A DNA stretch of 64,000 nucleotides from Clytia hemisphaerica (GCA_902728285.1 CACVBU010000532.1:894059-958058); one strand, 5' to 3'; counted from the stretch's first letter, positions 33,151-52,822 are shown. Program-made: numbers and translations. The notes: a model not told the origin generated them from the sequence alone.

Positions 33151-34460
33151 TTTCAGTTCAGACTCCTCTCTTAATCACACACATACATGAAATCATATCT
33201 TATAAAACTTCCATTTATAATCTTATAAAACTTCCATTTATATCCTAAGAGTTCAAAAACGTCAACGATAGATAAAAACCTTCTCGAATTTCGCCCACAA
33301 TAAATTTTATGGTGTATGAAATACGAGTAAAAGTCGAACGAAGAGTCCTATGCCTCAAAGACATACTTGTACAATAGAATTCATGTATTTGTTAGTCTGT
33401 GTTAGTGCTATTTTCTATTCAATCATGAAGGGGGGAAATGCACAAATCTTTGCTAACATGTGTGCCTTCGAGAAAGACGTTGATAAAAACTTTCCGTCAT
33501 CATTCAAATTGATTTGGGAATTCTAGAACTCTTTTCAACCCAATAAAGGTACGTCTATCTCTGTATATAGAAAATCACTAATGTTAGAACTTAATTACAA
33601 ACGAAAAATTTGAAGACAGGAATAAAGACAACTGACTACACCTCGCTAAGCCTTCAAACAGGATCATTTAAGAATTTGCAGCATACATTCATCATGGGAC
33701 GAAAATAATTGACTGGTTAAGGGATGAAGTAAAATTATTTTATCGAGATGTCCTGTATGCAGATTGAATGAAACATTGATTATCCAAAGAGGAAAGTAGT
33801 TCGTTTTGTACAGGATGCTTTAGAAGTTTTCTTCAAACATTTCCTTCATCCTTTTTAGTGGTTTCTGGAATTTTTCCAAAGGAAAGAGAGAAAGCGACTG
33901 ATTGAATCAACTTGCATTTTACCTTACAAGGGAAAAGAAGGGATTGAAATGAGTCAAACATCCTCCATATCACGTATGTTTACAAAGTAGCATTTTGTCC
34001 AGTGTCTTATCCTGTGCTTATTTGCTGACGGTATTAACGATATACATTGTATACACACAGATGATGGATCGTGCCAAACTTGTGCAAAATGTATGGAAGA
34101 GACGTGACGCCAAAGAGGTTATGACAAAAAACAAAGACATTTCTTCAAATTTCTTGCAAAACTTTTTTCGTAAATAAACAAAACGGTGGCTAAAATTACG
34201 GGCAACCCGAAACTCAACATAGGACGTAATGACTTGCATAAAAGGGATGAGCTGGAGTTTTTACAAGATGCTTAACTGATTCGTTATTTTTAAACAATAG
34301 GGATGGCGCGTTCTTTAGAAAAAGTAATAAAATCGTTTGTCTCAGCATTTAACGACCAACAGAGTCATCAAAGAACTTGTAAAAACTCCAGCTTGACCCG
34401 CATAAAAAGGTTCAAGCGGTTCAAGTAACTTAATCATAAAAAGAACAAGTGATACTTTTA
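33151..34460. other. Intergenic DNA, nothing assigned
   Basis: Apart from the promoter-proximal duplication near 33200-33245, no gene or convincing element seen. Confidence 0.4.
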
Positions 34461-34495
34461 TGGACCTACCTGGTTATGCATTTAACCTTTACCAC

Positions 34496-35539
34496 GCCGA
34501 AGCCGTAAATTTACGTTCTAATATATAGCCGAAGCCGTAAATATACGTTTTTCATGGGGTGTTAAGACAAGCCGCCCTACCGCCTTAAAGACGCCTTTAA
34601 ATCCCGAGAAATGTCTTATATGACGGAGAGAAAATGTAAACAAACTATTTTCAATAGTTTGAAACCACCTACTTTCGATTTTAACTGTCAAAACAAACTG
34701 GAAAATCAGGCAAAATATTCTTTTGGAAATTATGAGCTCATTGACTGCTGTAACTAACTTTTTATGTTTATTTAGTGGAAAATGGTTTGTTTTATTGGTT
34801 GGAAATGTTATGTATTGCTTGTTTGTAGTTTAGTCAGTGTTTGAGGTAAGTTTCTGCCTCCTTATTCTTTAGTATGACGGTACATTAAGGGTGAGGACTG
34901 GAGGCTTGTCGGCCGTCATCGACCGTCACCGAAACCCAAGTTAAGGCTTCTGATAAGGCTGCAAAGAGTTTCAAAGTGTATATACTATGTTATTTCTATT
35001 GCTTTCATGCTGGTTGATGATAGGAAAGTCATTTTTAGCTGTTTTTTAGTGATACTTCCCATAAAAATTACCTCAAGGGGGCCTCTGCCTTACGTGCCTC
35101 TGATTTACGTGGAAATTTCTTGAAAACCAAGGTTTTCTAAAAATGAATTCTGCCTTTTCTAGTAAAGGTATGATTGTGATTTTTTGGCTAGCAGTTGTAG
35201 TTAAATGGTGGAAACAATGAGCCAGAAAATTATGGTATCGCAAATGTTCTCCCCACTTTTTTTTTAACCGAAACGTAAAATTTTGAAAAATATGACAAAT
35301 TGCGTTTTGAATTTTTTTCAACTCTAAGGCAGAAGACTACTGTGTCACCATTGATAGAGGAAAATCCTTTATTTTAACATTTTTGGAAAGCAGGATAGTT
35401 GGGCTTTCCAGATTGGGCTTATTTTTTTTAATCGGTTTAGTAGATCAAAAGTTATGACGGAAAGCATAAAACTGTCATTTTTCCCAAAACGACAAGGCGT
35501 GCACGGGGTGAAGTTCCCAGAGAGAAGGCGTGGTAAAGG
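34496..35539. mobile_element. piggyBac-like MITE (TTAA target duplication)
   Basis: TIRs CCTTTACCACGCC and GGCGTGGTAAAGG, flanked on both sides by TTAA (34492-34495 and 35540-35543). Copy 2 of repeat N shows the empty site with a single TTAA. TTAA duplication is diagnostic of piggyBac-type insertion. The left part repeats GCCGAAGCCGTAAATNTACG. No transposase is seen. Confidence 0.8.
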
Positions 35540-35570
35540 TTAACACATATATAATTGATATCTACATAAG

Positions 35571-35897
35571 GGGGGGCGTACGGGGTTTGCGATTTCCGAA
35601 ATACCGTATAATTTTGCTAAAATTTCCGAAATTCCGTAAAAAAATACTTGCAATTCCAATACCGATTTTTTGGGGTATTTTTCCTCGTTTTGACTAATTT
35701 GTCATCAAATTTGATTTTTCATGTATGAGAAAAAGGGGGATGAAAACTTTATAATACCGAAATTCCGAAGCAAAAATTCATGGATTTCCGATACCAAAAC
35801 AATTTCAGCATTCCAAAATACCGAAGAGATTTTGCCCGATTTCCGAAATTCCGAAGAAAAAAGATTTCCGCAATACCGAAATACCGTACGCCCCCAC
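35571..35897. mobile_element. Foldback element of the CGTACGG / TTTCCGAAATACCG type, copy 2
   Basis: Ends GGGGGGCGTACGGGGTTTGC and, inverted, CCGTACGCCCCCAC, with CATAAG on both sides (35565-35570 and 35898-35903). The interior repeats TTCCGAAATACCG. The empty site at 44760-44770 confirms insertion. Confidence 0.8.
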
Positions 35898-36935
35898 CAT
35901 AAGCGTGACCATTAAAAAATCATTCAGAACACAAATAGTGACGATCTATTAAAATTAGTCGTTTGTTTCTTATAAAAAAACACGTTTAGAAACCAAAATT
36001 TCATACTCTTGAAATATTCTTTCATATTCAAGACTTCGAGAGCAAAAAAATATCTCATCAAAAAATTCAGTAATTTTAAGAACATTGATGTATGCTTATT
36101 AATAGTGATTCTTATAGATAAATATGCGTTTTTTGAACTGAAAAATTCTTTTTATACAAAAATCTGCTTGAGCCATCTTTTACCTACTTTCATGCAAAAA
36201 GTCAGAAAATAACAAGTCCAAAAAAACCTTTTTTTAGCCGTTTTTTAGCTGAAATTTACCCCAAAATTTTTTTTCCAAAAATCGAGCTCCGTCACATTCG
36301 AGGGTTTATTATTAAGCATCTTTGTGCAAAAGATCATAAAGAATAAAAGAGCCAATCTCGAGAAAAGCTAATACCTAAGTAATTGATAGTGTGCTTATAA
36401 AAAATATCGAATTTGGCCAGTTTTTCTATAAAAACAAGCCAAACAACCGAAATTTCATGTCTAAACACATATATTCTTTAAAAGTAAGCCCTCATGAGCA
36501 AACATCTCATAACAAAATTGAGTAATTTGACTAAGAACATTGATGTATGCTTATTAATAGTGATTCTTATAGATAAACATGCGTTTTTTGAGCCAACAAA
36601 ATTTTTTTGCAAAAATCTGCTTAAGCCATCTTTTACCTACGATGGTACCCTACTTTCATGCAAAAAATCAGAAAAAATTAACGACCTAATTTTTCACAAA
36701 GTCCAAAAAACCCGTTTTTTAGCCGTTTTTTGCCCCAAATTTGCCCAAAATAATTTTTTTTTGAAAATCGAGCTCCGTCACATTCGAGGGTTTATATTTA
36801 TGCATCTTTGTGCAAAAAATCAGAAAAAACTAACGAGCCAATCATGAGGAAAGCTAATAACGAACGAACGAACGAACAGACGAACGAACGAACGGACAAA
36901 GGTTAATTTATAGGACCTCCACCGGGGTAGGTCCA

Positions 36936-39479
36936 AAAAGGTTTGGAGTTGGAATCACTTCCAGATTGTCTCTTAGACGGATGATTCTGTAAGACCAGCA
37001 ACATTTATCACAGAAATTGGCTGATGTAAGCACCGCTTTAAATAACATAATTTTTAATTTTCCGGAGAAAAAACATTTTCTTCTTATTCGGAGAGAATGT
37101 GATACCAGAGACATTCTGCGCACAATTTATAAATAGCTATTACCGGCTCATTAAATAACGATTAACAAAATAGTTAAAGTAATTAAGAGATCAGCGGAGC
37201 AAAAGAAAACAAGAAAATGAAGGAAGATCTTTCATTGAAAAGTGCCAAGAACAGTTAGAAAGTTCATCTGATCTTTCTTGAAGTTTGGAAGGAAATAAAA
37301 CATCTCATCTTAAAGAGAATTGCGTGGTATCATAACCTAAAATGATGATAAAACAGAATTTTCAGACTTTACACAGTGAGCAGAGGACATGGGGAAACAT
37401 AAAGCAGATCAATCCAAGATAGAACGTTATTCTTCCATGAAGCACTATGTTGAACCATTGTATTGACAACCTAAGATGATCATTTTGTCATTAAGGCTTA
37501 CAAGCACAATGTGTGTGAGATGATGTTTGTTTTTGTACCCACGCACCTGCTAACCTGAACATATAAACCCTAACAATGACTCATTTTAAGTGAAATATCA
37601 ATGGTTATAAATAAGGGCGGACTAGTCTACTTTCTACTTTCTCTCGTGACATTGAACCAGGATATGTTTTCTGGTTTGAAGATATTTTGGCATTTCACGT
37701 GCTTTAGCGTAACAGGTTGAAGGTTATGTACAGTATGCAACAGCTGACTTAGATGAAAAGGTCGATATGGAGGCCATATTTTTAAGTCATAAAGTTCGTC
37801 ATTTCTAAATAAACATTTATTCTAATCTGTGGATTAACTGAATAAATAGATTGAGGGGGACGTCTTCTTTCGTTTTAACCATATTTCGATGAAAAATGTC
37901 TTTCTTTGATAAGTGAATGTTTTCACAACCACAAAGTTTAGATAGTTTAGATAATAGGGGTGCTATGGGCGCTGTGAACCCTCAACAATTACATAATCAG
38001 AGTCAAAAAGTTTCTCATTAAAAAATGTGCGTATTTGTACGTGAGTAATCACAAAACAAAAGTCAGCATTGAATGCTGTTAGAGCTCTTCAACAAGTCGC
38101 AACAAGTCCAAGTATGCAATGGCAATACAGAAGAAAGCGGAACAGAAAAAAATGTTCTCATGTTTCATGCAAATTTCCTTTTCCCAGCTGTTTTAACGTT
38201 CATCTAACGTTTATACGGACGTTGTGATAATTATAGATAAACGTTTAAACAACGTTGTTTCAGCTGGGCTAACTAATTACTGAGTTCTTTCCCCAAGAGG
38301 AACATCAATTCACGCAATTAAGCAATTTTATTTCCAAGTTCACGCATTCACGATTTTTTTTCAAAATTCACGCAACGTTTTCCAATTCACGCACTCATGC
38401 AGTTTTTTTTTAATTTCACACATTCATTTCATTTTTGGGAGTCCCGTTTCGTTCAATACCCTTTGCTTGAACGAAAAAGTTTCATTTTCATTACAACTAT
38501 ATCAAACTCAATATAAAGGACAAAAAGTTCTCATAAAACTAAGACTAAAGTTTTTTTGTTAGCCCAACAGTTCTGCTTTATATAGGCTATTCGATTGTGG
38601 CATTGCAAGGAAAACCACGTCTTCTGAATCTCATCTGTTCCAATTTATCAAGAGCTTTCAAAATTAAAATGGCTTTAGAGTAGTTAATGTAAAATTGTAT
38701 TTCAACAGGTTTTCGACCAAATTTTGAAAACCAAACTTCTGTGACGAAAATATCACAAATTTGGCTCAGTTTTACTAGTCCTGTAGTTATAAAAATTGGA
38801 GCTCAACAGAGTATAATACCGCAGGCAGTAGTAGCTTATGGTCATTTGTGAATTTGGACAAGTTAAGATTCAAGTTTCTCTATATTGAATTATAGGGATA
38901 CCAAAGGATCGCGACTAAAAATACCAGGCACAATAAGATATTTGGGAATGAAACTTAATTATTATTTGCGATGTCTTTTTATTTCTTCGTGAATATATAT
39001 ATATAAAATACCGATAAATAAATATTAACTCTGTTATTTACACAAAAAATTAAATGTCTTTTATAAACCGTTAATAAAATTCTATATTTCTTTTTTAAAT
39101 TTAAAAATCAACAAAAACAAAAAAAGATATATTAGGTAACCATCCTCAAATTGGAACAAATCAAAACAAAATCAAGGTTAGAAGTTTATGTATGTGTAAT
39201 TATTTTGATAGACAGTCAGTCTGCTAAGCAATTGCCAAAACATGACCGTTTAAATCAGAAAATCAACCAATTAACAATTAAACACTTTCTGACGACCAGC
39301 TTCGTCCAAATAATGGTGGGGGCGACTTTTTCCTTCGGGCGCTAAGTAAAGCTGAGAAACAACTGCTGTTTGATGACCGCCCAATGACGCCCGAATTATT
39401 AATAATGGAATAGTTCAGTAGACTGAAAACGTCTGAAGATTCAAGTTCAATACTTCCTCTTTTACCTTTCTTGGATCGT
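36936..39479. other. Intergenic DNA with a small palindromic element
   Basis: No gene seen. 38286-38410 contains a loose repeat of TTCACGCA with about 28-base spacing. A TATAAATA sequence at 37607 is possibly a promoter, but no reading frame follows. Confidence 0.4.
38183..38268. repeat. 86-bp palindromic element with CCCAGCTG ends
   Basis: CCCAGCTGTTTTAACGTT pairs with AACGTTGTTTCAGCTGGG. Inner AACGTTTAT / ATAAACGTT also pair. Likely a minimal MITE. Confidence 0.65.
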
Positions 39480-40318
39480 TTAGCGTTCTTTAGATTGATA
39501 TAAATCATAAAACACTTGACGCACATCTATAACGGGAACTTTAGCTGACGTTTCATAAAATAAACTGTTAATTTCTTTCGCTAGTTCGAGTCCTTCTGTT
39601 GACGTTACCTCTCTATCATTATACAAGTCAATTTTATTTCCAACAATTCCAATTTTAGGACTTTTTATATTAGCCTCGACAATTTTGTCCAAATAAGCAT
39701 CGATAGCTTCGAAACTTTTTCGATCGTTTATCGCGTAACAAATAATAAAAGCATCTGCACAACTGATAAGTGCGTCGTTTTTATCGTTGAAATCGACAAT
39801 ATCGAGACAAACGGTTTTCTTTTTATTGATTGTCATGTTGTATCGATGTGAAATGTCTTTACCCGATGAAGAGTCTTGTGGAAACGTATTTTGTAAACAT
39901 CTCGAAACCAATGCTAAAATGAACGAAAAATAAATTCAATTTCAAAAAAGGTCTGTAAACCTGGGTACTCCAATTTATGAAAGCTAAGGCCAAAGACTTG
40001 CCATTGAAATTCCACTCATGAAAGGTCTAGTCAAAAGATAATACAGTACTTGAATCAAGCAATTTTCAAAGCAGGAACAAAATAAAAATAAAAATAAGAT
40101 CATCTGACAAAACTCGAAGAAGCTGAATGAAAAGTAAATCATTAATAGAGAACTTAAAAACAAAGAATCAAGTATGTGAAGAAAAGTAAGGAATTGAACG
40201 TACCTGTTTTCCCAACACCACACTGTCCAAGAACCACAATTCGAATGGGTTTCTTTGCGTTCATATTATTATTGGATAAAGTTTCTAGTTGATTGCTCAA
40301 CTTCTTATGATCGTACAT
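39480..40318 (-). CDS. Divergent Ras-like small GTPase
   Basis: Two exons, 40204-40318 and 39480-39913, joined in phase 1 (182 residues). The P-loop is intact and spans the splice: GQCGVGKT then A. The G4 motif GNKID and the G5 motif ETSAK are present. The G3 motif, DxxG in normal Ras proteins, reads DIVDF: the Asp is kept, but the Gly and catalytic Gln are lost, so GTP hydrolysis may be impaired. No C-terminal CAAX cysteine is seen (ends QSKER), so lipid anchoring is doubtful. Membership of the Ras superfamily is firm; subfamily is not. A TATA box (ATTTATATAA on minus) lies at 40355-40364, about 40 bases upstream of the ATG. Confidence 0.85.
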
Positions 40319-43300
40319 GTTGATCAAAAATTTTCCTTCTCTACTTTCACTTGGTTATATAAATGTTATTTTTCACCACGTCTTCTCTGTACTTGTGCTT
40401 CCTTGTAAATAAAATGAGGAGCTTGTTGTAACACAGTTTTTATATACGTACAATCTCTTTATTCCCTCATCACATCAAAATGACATCATTCTTAATTGAC
40501 ATCGCGAGCTGTCAATCAAAAAAGACGATCGAAACGAAACACGGGGGAAATTCTCTTATGAAATGATGAAGGATAAATTAAGGGGGTTTTAATTACTTTT
40601 TTTTCCGAAGACAATGGATCAACATTACATGTTTTTTGTCTTGCTTCGCCATGAAGCCAAATACATTTTTATTGTTATTGGTTTCTTGTGAGGGTCCTGT
40701 GAAAAAGCTACAGCCGATCGTGCTTTTTGCTATTCGGCAAATAACCTTGTTCGCTATGTTGATTTAAGCATCAAGTTAATGTGAACATCAACAGAAACTT
40801 TAAAGCGATAATTTTCAAATTTGTCCCCTGCTTAAAAGCGTCATGACTTTTGACACAAAACATATAACTTTAATCTTAACAAAGTTCAAGATAAATTTAC
40901 GCAAATCACAGTTCCAAGCGCTATTTTTGACTAAACTTTTTTTCTTAATAAAACTTTCACAACATAACATTTTGATATCATTACTTTTTCATTTGAAAAG
41001 ACGTCAATAAAAACTCCATTCTCCTCAACCCTTTCACGTACTACAAGTTACGACAATCGCTGCTCTGACCGCCATATTGGTCTAGCGGTCGAACGATTGT
41101 GATGTAACAGTGACGGAAAATTACATTCGTCATTTACTCATTTGTCTTTCCATACAACAAAGAGGCTTACAAAATTAAGTTGATCGAAAAAAAGTCTTTT
41201 GATCAAGATTATCTGCGATAGATTATCAGAAAATGCGGGTTCACTTTATCTAATGCAAAACTCAGCCAATTTTAGAACGACCCTACTACATTGTTGAATC
41301 TAATGCTGAGTTGGCATTGCAAGCTAAAAATGCAACTCTGTTATTATGTAAAGCTTTGTATGCATAAACAAAACTCAAGAGAAAAAGATTTCAAGTTGTT
41401 GTTCTGGAAATTTTCCATAGAATAAGGATCATCAAATCCGTTTCTTAGAATCAAATATTCCTTCCTTTATATACCGCGTCTTTGGAAAGTGACATCACAG
41501 AGACAAAAAACAAGTTTGGATTCTTAGGATCAATGTTTTAAAAATCTTGCTAGAATCTTAAATCAATTCTGTGACTTAACAAAGCAAAATCTATGGCTTA
41601 AAGCAGAATAATTCGCGCAAACAAAGCAAAATCACAGAAAATGCAGATAGTGATAATTCAAGGACCGGAAAGAAAACAAAATCGCTGAGATTGACACTTT
41701 CGATGCTCTAATCTTTTTTACGTCTACTTTTCTAACAGCGATGAATTTGCAAAGAATATCATATCACTAAATGAATAATGCTACCAATGAAATTTCTGGA
41801 CTTTTCTAAACATCAGAAAAATTCTTGGCATCGGGAGCAGAAGTTTTTAATTAAAATGGCTTTTGCGGTTCGACAAAGAATCTTCAAACTTATAAACAAT
41901 CAATCATTTCCAACAATTTAATTATTCGCAAACGTCTATAGAGCATGTTTTTCAAATTGATGTTGGCGATCACAAGTCGTTTGTGGTAACTACAAAGACA
42001 TTTCTTTTATTGACAACATTCAAAACTGGTGGCTAAAACATGCAAAGACCTGTCAAAGTAACAAGGCAAGGTCAACCTTTTAAGTTGTTTGAGAAAAAGT
42101 ATATTTAGCAGTGATTTTCTCACTGGATTTGTAGCGAATTCGGATAAGAATACTTGAATACAACAAATAACTGAGTTCAATACAGGTTCAAAGGAAAGCA
42201 GCTAAATCCTTATCTCGGAAAAGCTGTAAAAATAAAACATTTGGAGACACAAGGTTGTTGTGACAGGAAGTCAAGGTTTTGTGAGAATTGTAGTGAGAGT
42301 TAATATTGCGACATTACATAATAATCCATAAAATAATTGAGGAGAAATTACTGCTAAATAATCATTAATCTTAATTATTCGCTCTTGCTAGGGAAAGAAT
42401 GTGGACTAAATACATAATCGAATTCACGACGATCTTGTATTATGATGGGAAAGAAATCAAAAATGTTGTATTACGTCGTCTATTACGTTGCTTGAGAAGT
42501 TGTAAAAACGTCATCTAGGAAAAACCATCATAACTTTAGACAAGAATACTTGAAAAGAAAAATTCTTGCTCAATAAAATACAATGGGTGCTCTTGATGAT
42601 AGGGCTTAAAGTGGCTTTTCCGGAGTTTGATAAACTTTCAAAGTATTGCCAAGAAAAAGGATGATAAATAAAATGAAATATTTTGTTTTTGGGGTTTGAG
42701 AAAGGATAATGGTGAAAGGACAACCTTCGCGTTCTTCCATCCTACACTCCAGCACAGCACAAAGCTTACCAACAGAGTTGTTTAGACAAAAGATAGCAGG
42801 GAATGAAATTCGATTGATACACTCCCCATTAGAAAACTATATAAAGGTTCAACTCCACATGAAGGAGGTGTAGCTGAGCATGATAAACAGATGAAAGTCT
42901 CATGTTGTAAATTCTATACTACTACAAACAACAAAAGTAAGCAGTTTCTTTTATTTTGACAAATATGGTAAAATCTAAAATAGTGGTATGATATCGACCA
43001 CCAAGTTTTCCCGTCTCACTTTTCAAACCTCCTCTCGAATTTCATAAATATTCACACAGCTAAAATAAGTCGGGCAGGCCTGTCAAATCTAAAACATTTG
43101 ATATCAGCTTACTATACAGTTCCATGCAACTTTTTCGAGAGAGAGCACGGCTTATAAATTTCATCCCAGTAAGTATTTCAGTTTCGGATCTTGGCCATTG
43201 TCAATTTTATGAAACTTCGAATTGAGTCTTCAAAAAGAAATGATAGGGTTATTCAGTTGCTATGTAGCCTGAAAGCGACTCTGTTAGTTGAGTGGGCTAC

Positions 43301-44684
43301 ACGAGCCAGTCCAGTTTATTTTCAGAGAAAGCGGCTAGACTCCTACAAGCTATTCTAAATTTACCTAAAAAGAACACTACATGACTCCATACATTTTAAC
43401 AAAGGCTTCACAATAGCCATGACAAGTCCTTATCATTCAAAAACAGAATTTGTCATTGACAAAAAGTAAAGATGTCGGAAACGCTATATTGAGTAATCTG
43501 ACATATGTCTGTCTGTCGTAACGGAAATCTTGATCTTGCACGAAAAGAGTTTCAGACAGATTTTAAGGCGTCTAAAATGCTTCAAACTTAATTAATTTCA
43601 CTCTAATCCTTCAAATCTGAATAAGTATAATGTTTGTCTTCGTCTTTTATAGTAAGAACAACCAAAACAATTAGCAACTGCTAAAAGTACATTGCAAAAT
43701 TAAAGTGATATAGTAATTTAAAGACCCAACGTTAAAAGAAAATTACAATCAGCTAATTATGGTTAAAGATTGTAATAAAACCATCATAAGGAAATGGGGT
43801 GGGGGCGTCAAGGTTTGGTTTGGTTAGGTTTTTATTTCGTGTTTCCGTGCGTAGGCTTTAAACTCTTGTTTGTGTTACAGCTTAAAGAAGTTGTTCGATC
43901 GAAATTTAAAATAAATTTCAACGGCCCTAGAATTTTCTTTAAAATTCCATTCATTCAAAAACAATGTTTATTCACAAAGCAATTTATGATGAAATTCTGG
44001 CCAAACTTTGTTTACAGTAATCTCAACGAGGGGTTTTTGGATTTAGGGTTTTTGCAAGAACAAAATCTTTTACAATCTGTTTAAATGCATTAAACGTAGA
44101 ACGTAAGGCAAAGTAAGACCTTCAAAGAACCGATAAAGAATATTGGAGACACTACTACTGATATATTGATGAGTCAGAGTATGAAAATTACACATGTTAT
44201 ATCCTTCTACATAATTATCTACATGGAACTTTCCAGAAAAAAACTTTAATATGTCAGTTCGTGAGGGGAAAGCCTTAATGAGAATATAAAATAAACTTAC
44301 CTTCATGCAAACTTGGCAACTACCTTTGTCCTTGCATGAATCAAAGCGTACTTTCCACATACTGAAGAAGACCTGTCTTAGGTTTACAAATTGTCTTGCA
44401 GAAAATTGTTTGTTTTTATTTCATATTCGAAATTTAGGGTACTTTTTAATGTTCTGAAAATTCATTGTACAAAATTTCTCTAAACTCTACCGACAAACAA
44501 AGTCAAAATTCGTTATTATCTTATAGACAATCTTAGTAGGCGGAAAAGTATCAAACATTTTGGATTATTTTGTATAAAATTTTATGTTTCAAAGAAGAAC
44601 ACGGTTTAAAAAATTAGGGGCGAGGAATATGTACAAAGTGTGCTGTGTTGTTTCTTTGATAGTTGGCAATGTGTGCATCCGGTG
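40319..44684. other. Gene-poor DNA; one possible promoter
   Basis: Open frames here are AT-rich and not protein-like. TATATAAAG at 42839-42847, a short leader and a GTAAGC donor near 42935 could mark a plus-strand 5' exon (ATG at 42892, about 15 codons), but no continuation was found. At about 44300-44361 (minus) a splice-bounded stretch reads SCKDKGSCQVC; it stands alone. Confidence 0.4.
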
Positions 44685-51027
<6,343 letters not shown>

Positions 51028-51313
51028 TCTTTTTAATTATCTGAAACTAAAAATTAAAATGGACTCTCATGAAGTTATTTAATGAGATATGTATCAGTTT
51101 GATAGCAAACCAACTGTTGCCATGTCAGCAGATTATTTGTCAGTCTGCTATATGAATCTGGCATAATGCCCATTGGCTAAAAGTGTGCATAAATTTTTGT
51201 TTTCAACAAATTTGTCAACTTTAAGAAAAGATATATACTGTTGATAATAATTGTTTGATCAGATTGGTTCAGAGCACTGATTTTTGAGAAAAATGATTAC
51301 AAAACCAACCATA

Positions 51314-51415
51314 CATTCTGTGTCAGACTAATCTACCTGTACCAAGCTCTATAATCTTAGAACTTTGTGAGGTGAGGTATTTTTGTTTTTTCTAAGATTA
51401 TGAGCTTGGATTCCC
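51314..51415. repeat. Dispersed repeat R, 3' hairpin end (copy 3)
   Basis: CCAAGCTCTATAATCTTAGA pairs with TCTAAGATTATGAGCTTGG over a loop of about 33 bases. Confidence 0.65.
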
Positions 51416-52162
51416 AGGCTAGGCTGAAATTTTGGCAAAAATTTTTTTTTCTCGAAAATCAGTCTCCAGCCCAAGGGGGGGGGGCACTGACCTTGACAGC
51501 TGACAGGGATGTGCCGCTGGAGTTCGGAAAGTGGACCCTGCCAGAAAGAAAAATCAAAATTTCTCTTTTTACCCTGACAGTATAGACCCAACTCTTCGTA
51601 CAAAAATTATGGGAAACGCATATTTGGACTTTGTACCCTATGCTCACAAACACTTAAGCCAAAATCCTGCAGAGGCGGGACAAAAATCAGTTTTTTGAAG
51701 TTTGCAAAAAAAACGCCACATAGAAGATCTTTCAAATTCAGTATGTGAATAGAGAAGTAAAAAATACAACTTTTCTAGTTCTAGGAATGAAAATAAAGGG
51801 ATAATGACAATTGAATAATATCCTCTGATGATCCGCGGCACTATCGTAAAGCTAGAATCGCTTCGTGTACTCTTCGCTTCAGAAGTTTAATGACAGATTA
51901 AATTTTTCACCCACGCGGGCGTTCTGCGAGCGTTCTCGGCTCAATCCTTGGACCATGTTAAAAATGGTAGACTCAGCTGTGACGGATCATTTCGATGGAA
52001 GTTGTTGAAATATTTACAAGACTCTTGACAGAAAATCCTTTGTTTTATTGTCAATGATGACAGTGCCGTTGTTAATTTTGTTAGATCTGACATATTGATG
52101 TTTGTAAGTGTTCATGTTATTAGATTCTGTTTTAGACCTTTAGAACTAGACTGCCTGAAAAG
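51416..52162. other. Non-coding DNA with a partial CCCTGACAG-type repeat
   Basis: 51470-51640 has a G run and repeated GACAG / CCCTGCCAG words like the foldback elements, but no clear right end was found. No gene seen. Confidence 0.4.
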
Positions 52163-52822
52163 TAGCCTGGGAATCTAAGCGTTAAACTTTATTTCACAGT
52201 CTAGTTTATGATATTTTTGCTGCTTGTTTAACGCTTGGCGCAGGTAACTCGCCTGCAGGGACATTTTTCTTACAATGTAGGTTCAGCCTTATAGGCCAGC
52301 TTGCTTAACAGTACTTTTGCGCACATTTTGATAATTTCAATGGGCTATTTCAAAAAAAAATTGTACAGGGGTATTGACAAACACTTTTCACTAAACCCCC
52401 TGGAAATTTTAGATAACAACCTATCTCCTGGAAATTAGGAGTTGACACCCCTGGAAAGTGTAATTTTGTGAAAAAGGGCCTGGAAAGTGACTATTGATGC
52501 CAGTTTAGGAGGAGAGAACGCCCTGGAAACCTTTGATAACCCCCTTGGAAAATCAAGGCTCTAACCCCCCTGGAAAAGTTTGTCAATACCCCTGTGTGGT
52601 CTAAAAATGGAATATCCCAATGCGCGCACATAATTTATGGAAAAAGAATGAAAATGAAAACATAGATTTATTTAGAAACAAAATGGCTGTTGACTGGAAG
52701 TCTAAATACACACAGACTGTTTATAACTTTCTGTGTCAGACTAATCTACCTGCACCAAGCTCTATAATCTTAGAACTTTGTGAGGTGAGGTATTTTTTGT
52801 TTTTTCTAAGATTATGAGTTTG
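52163..52822. repeat. Dispersed repeat R, longest copy, split by a MITE
   Basis: Runs from CCTGGGAATC to the 3' hairpin pair CCAAGCTCTATAATC / GATTATGAGTTTGG. Interrupted at 52342-52618; the 6563-6860 copy lacks that insert, confirming it. Confidence 0.65.
52342..52618. mobile_element. Foldback MITE with CCCCTGGAAA repeats (AAT target duplication)
   Basis: Ends GGGCTATTTC and GGAATATCCC, with AAT on both sides (52339-52341 and 52619-52621). Subterminal CAGGGGTATTGACAAACACT pairs with its inverse near the right end. The interior has about seven CCCTGGAAA-like units. Confidence 0.8.

Larger units (their letters stand above)
34461..36935. repeat. Dispersed repeat N, copy 1 (TGGACCTACC ends), carrying two inserted elements
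   Basis: Ends TGGACCTACC and GGTAGGTCCA. A copy at 44720-45340 lacks both insertions. An internal unit of about 480 bp (AACATTGATGTATGCTTATT and following bases) is present twice here (35935-36330 and 36430-36850) and once in copy 2. An (ACGA)n run lies at about 36860-36895. Homology to copy 2 extends about 15 bases left of the TGGACC end. Confidence 0.65.

Noticed and set aside
43794-44084. 96-codon plus-strand frame
   Set aside because: Phe/Lys/Leu-rich composition typical of AT-rich noise; no domain or splice context.
44300-44361. Minus-strand stretch with SCKDKGSCQVC between AG and GT
   Set aside because: Looks like a cysteine-rich exon, but spacing differs from the peptide cluster and no partner exon was found.
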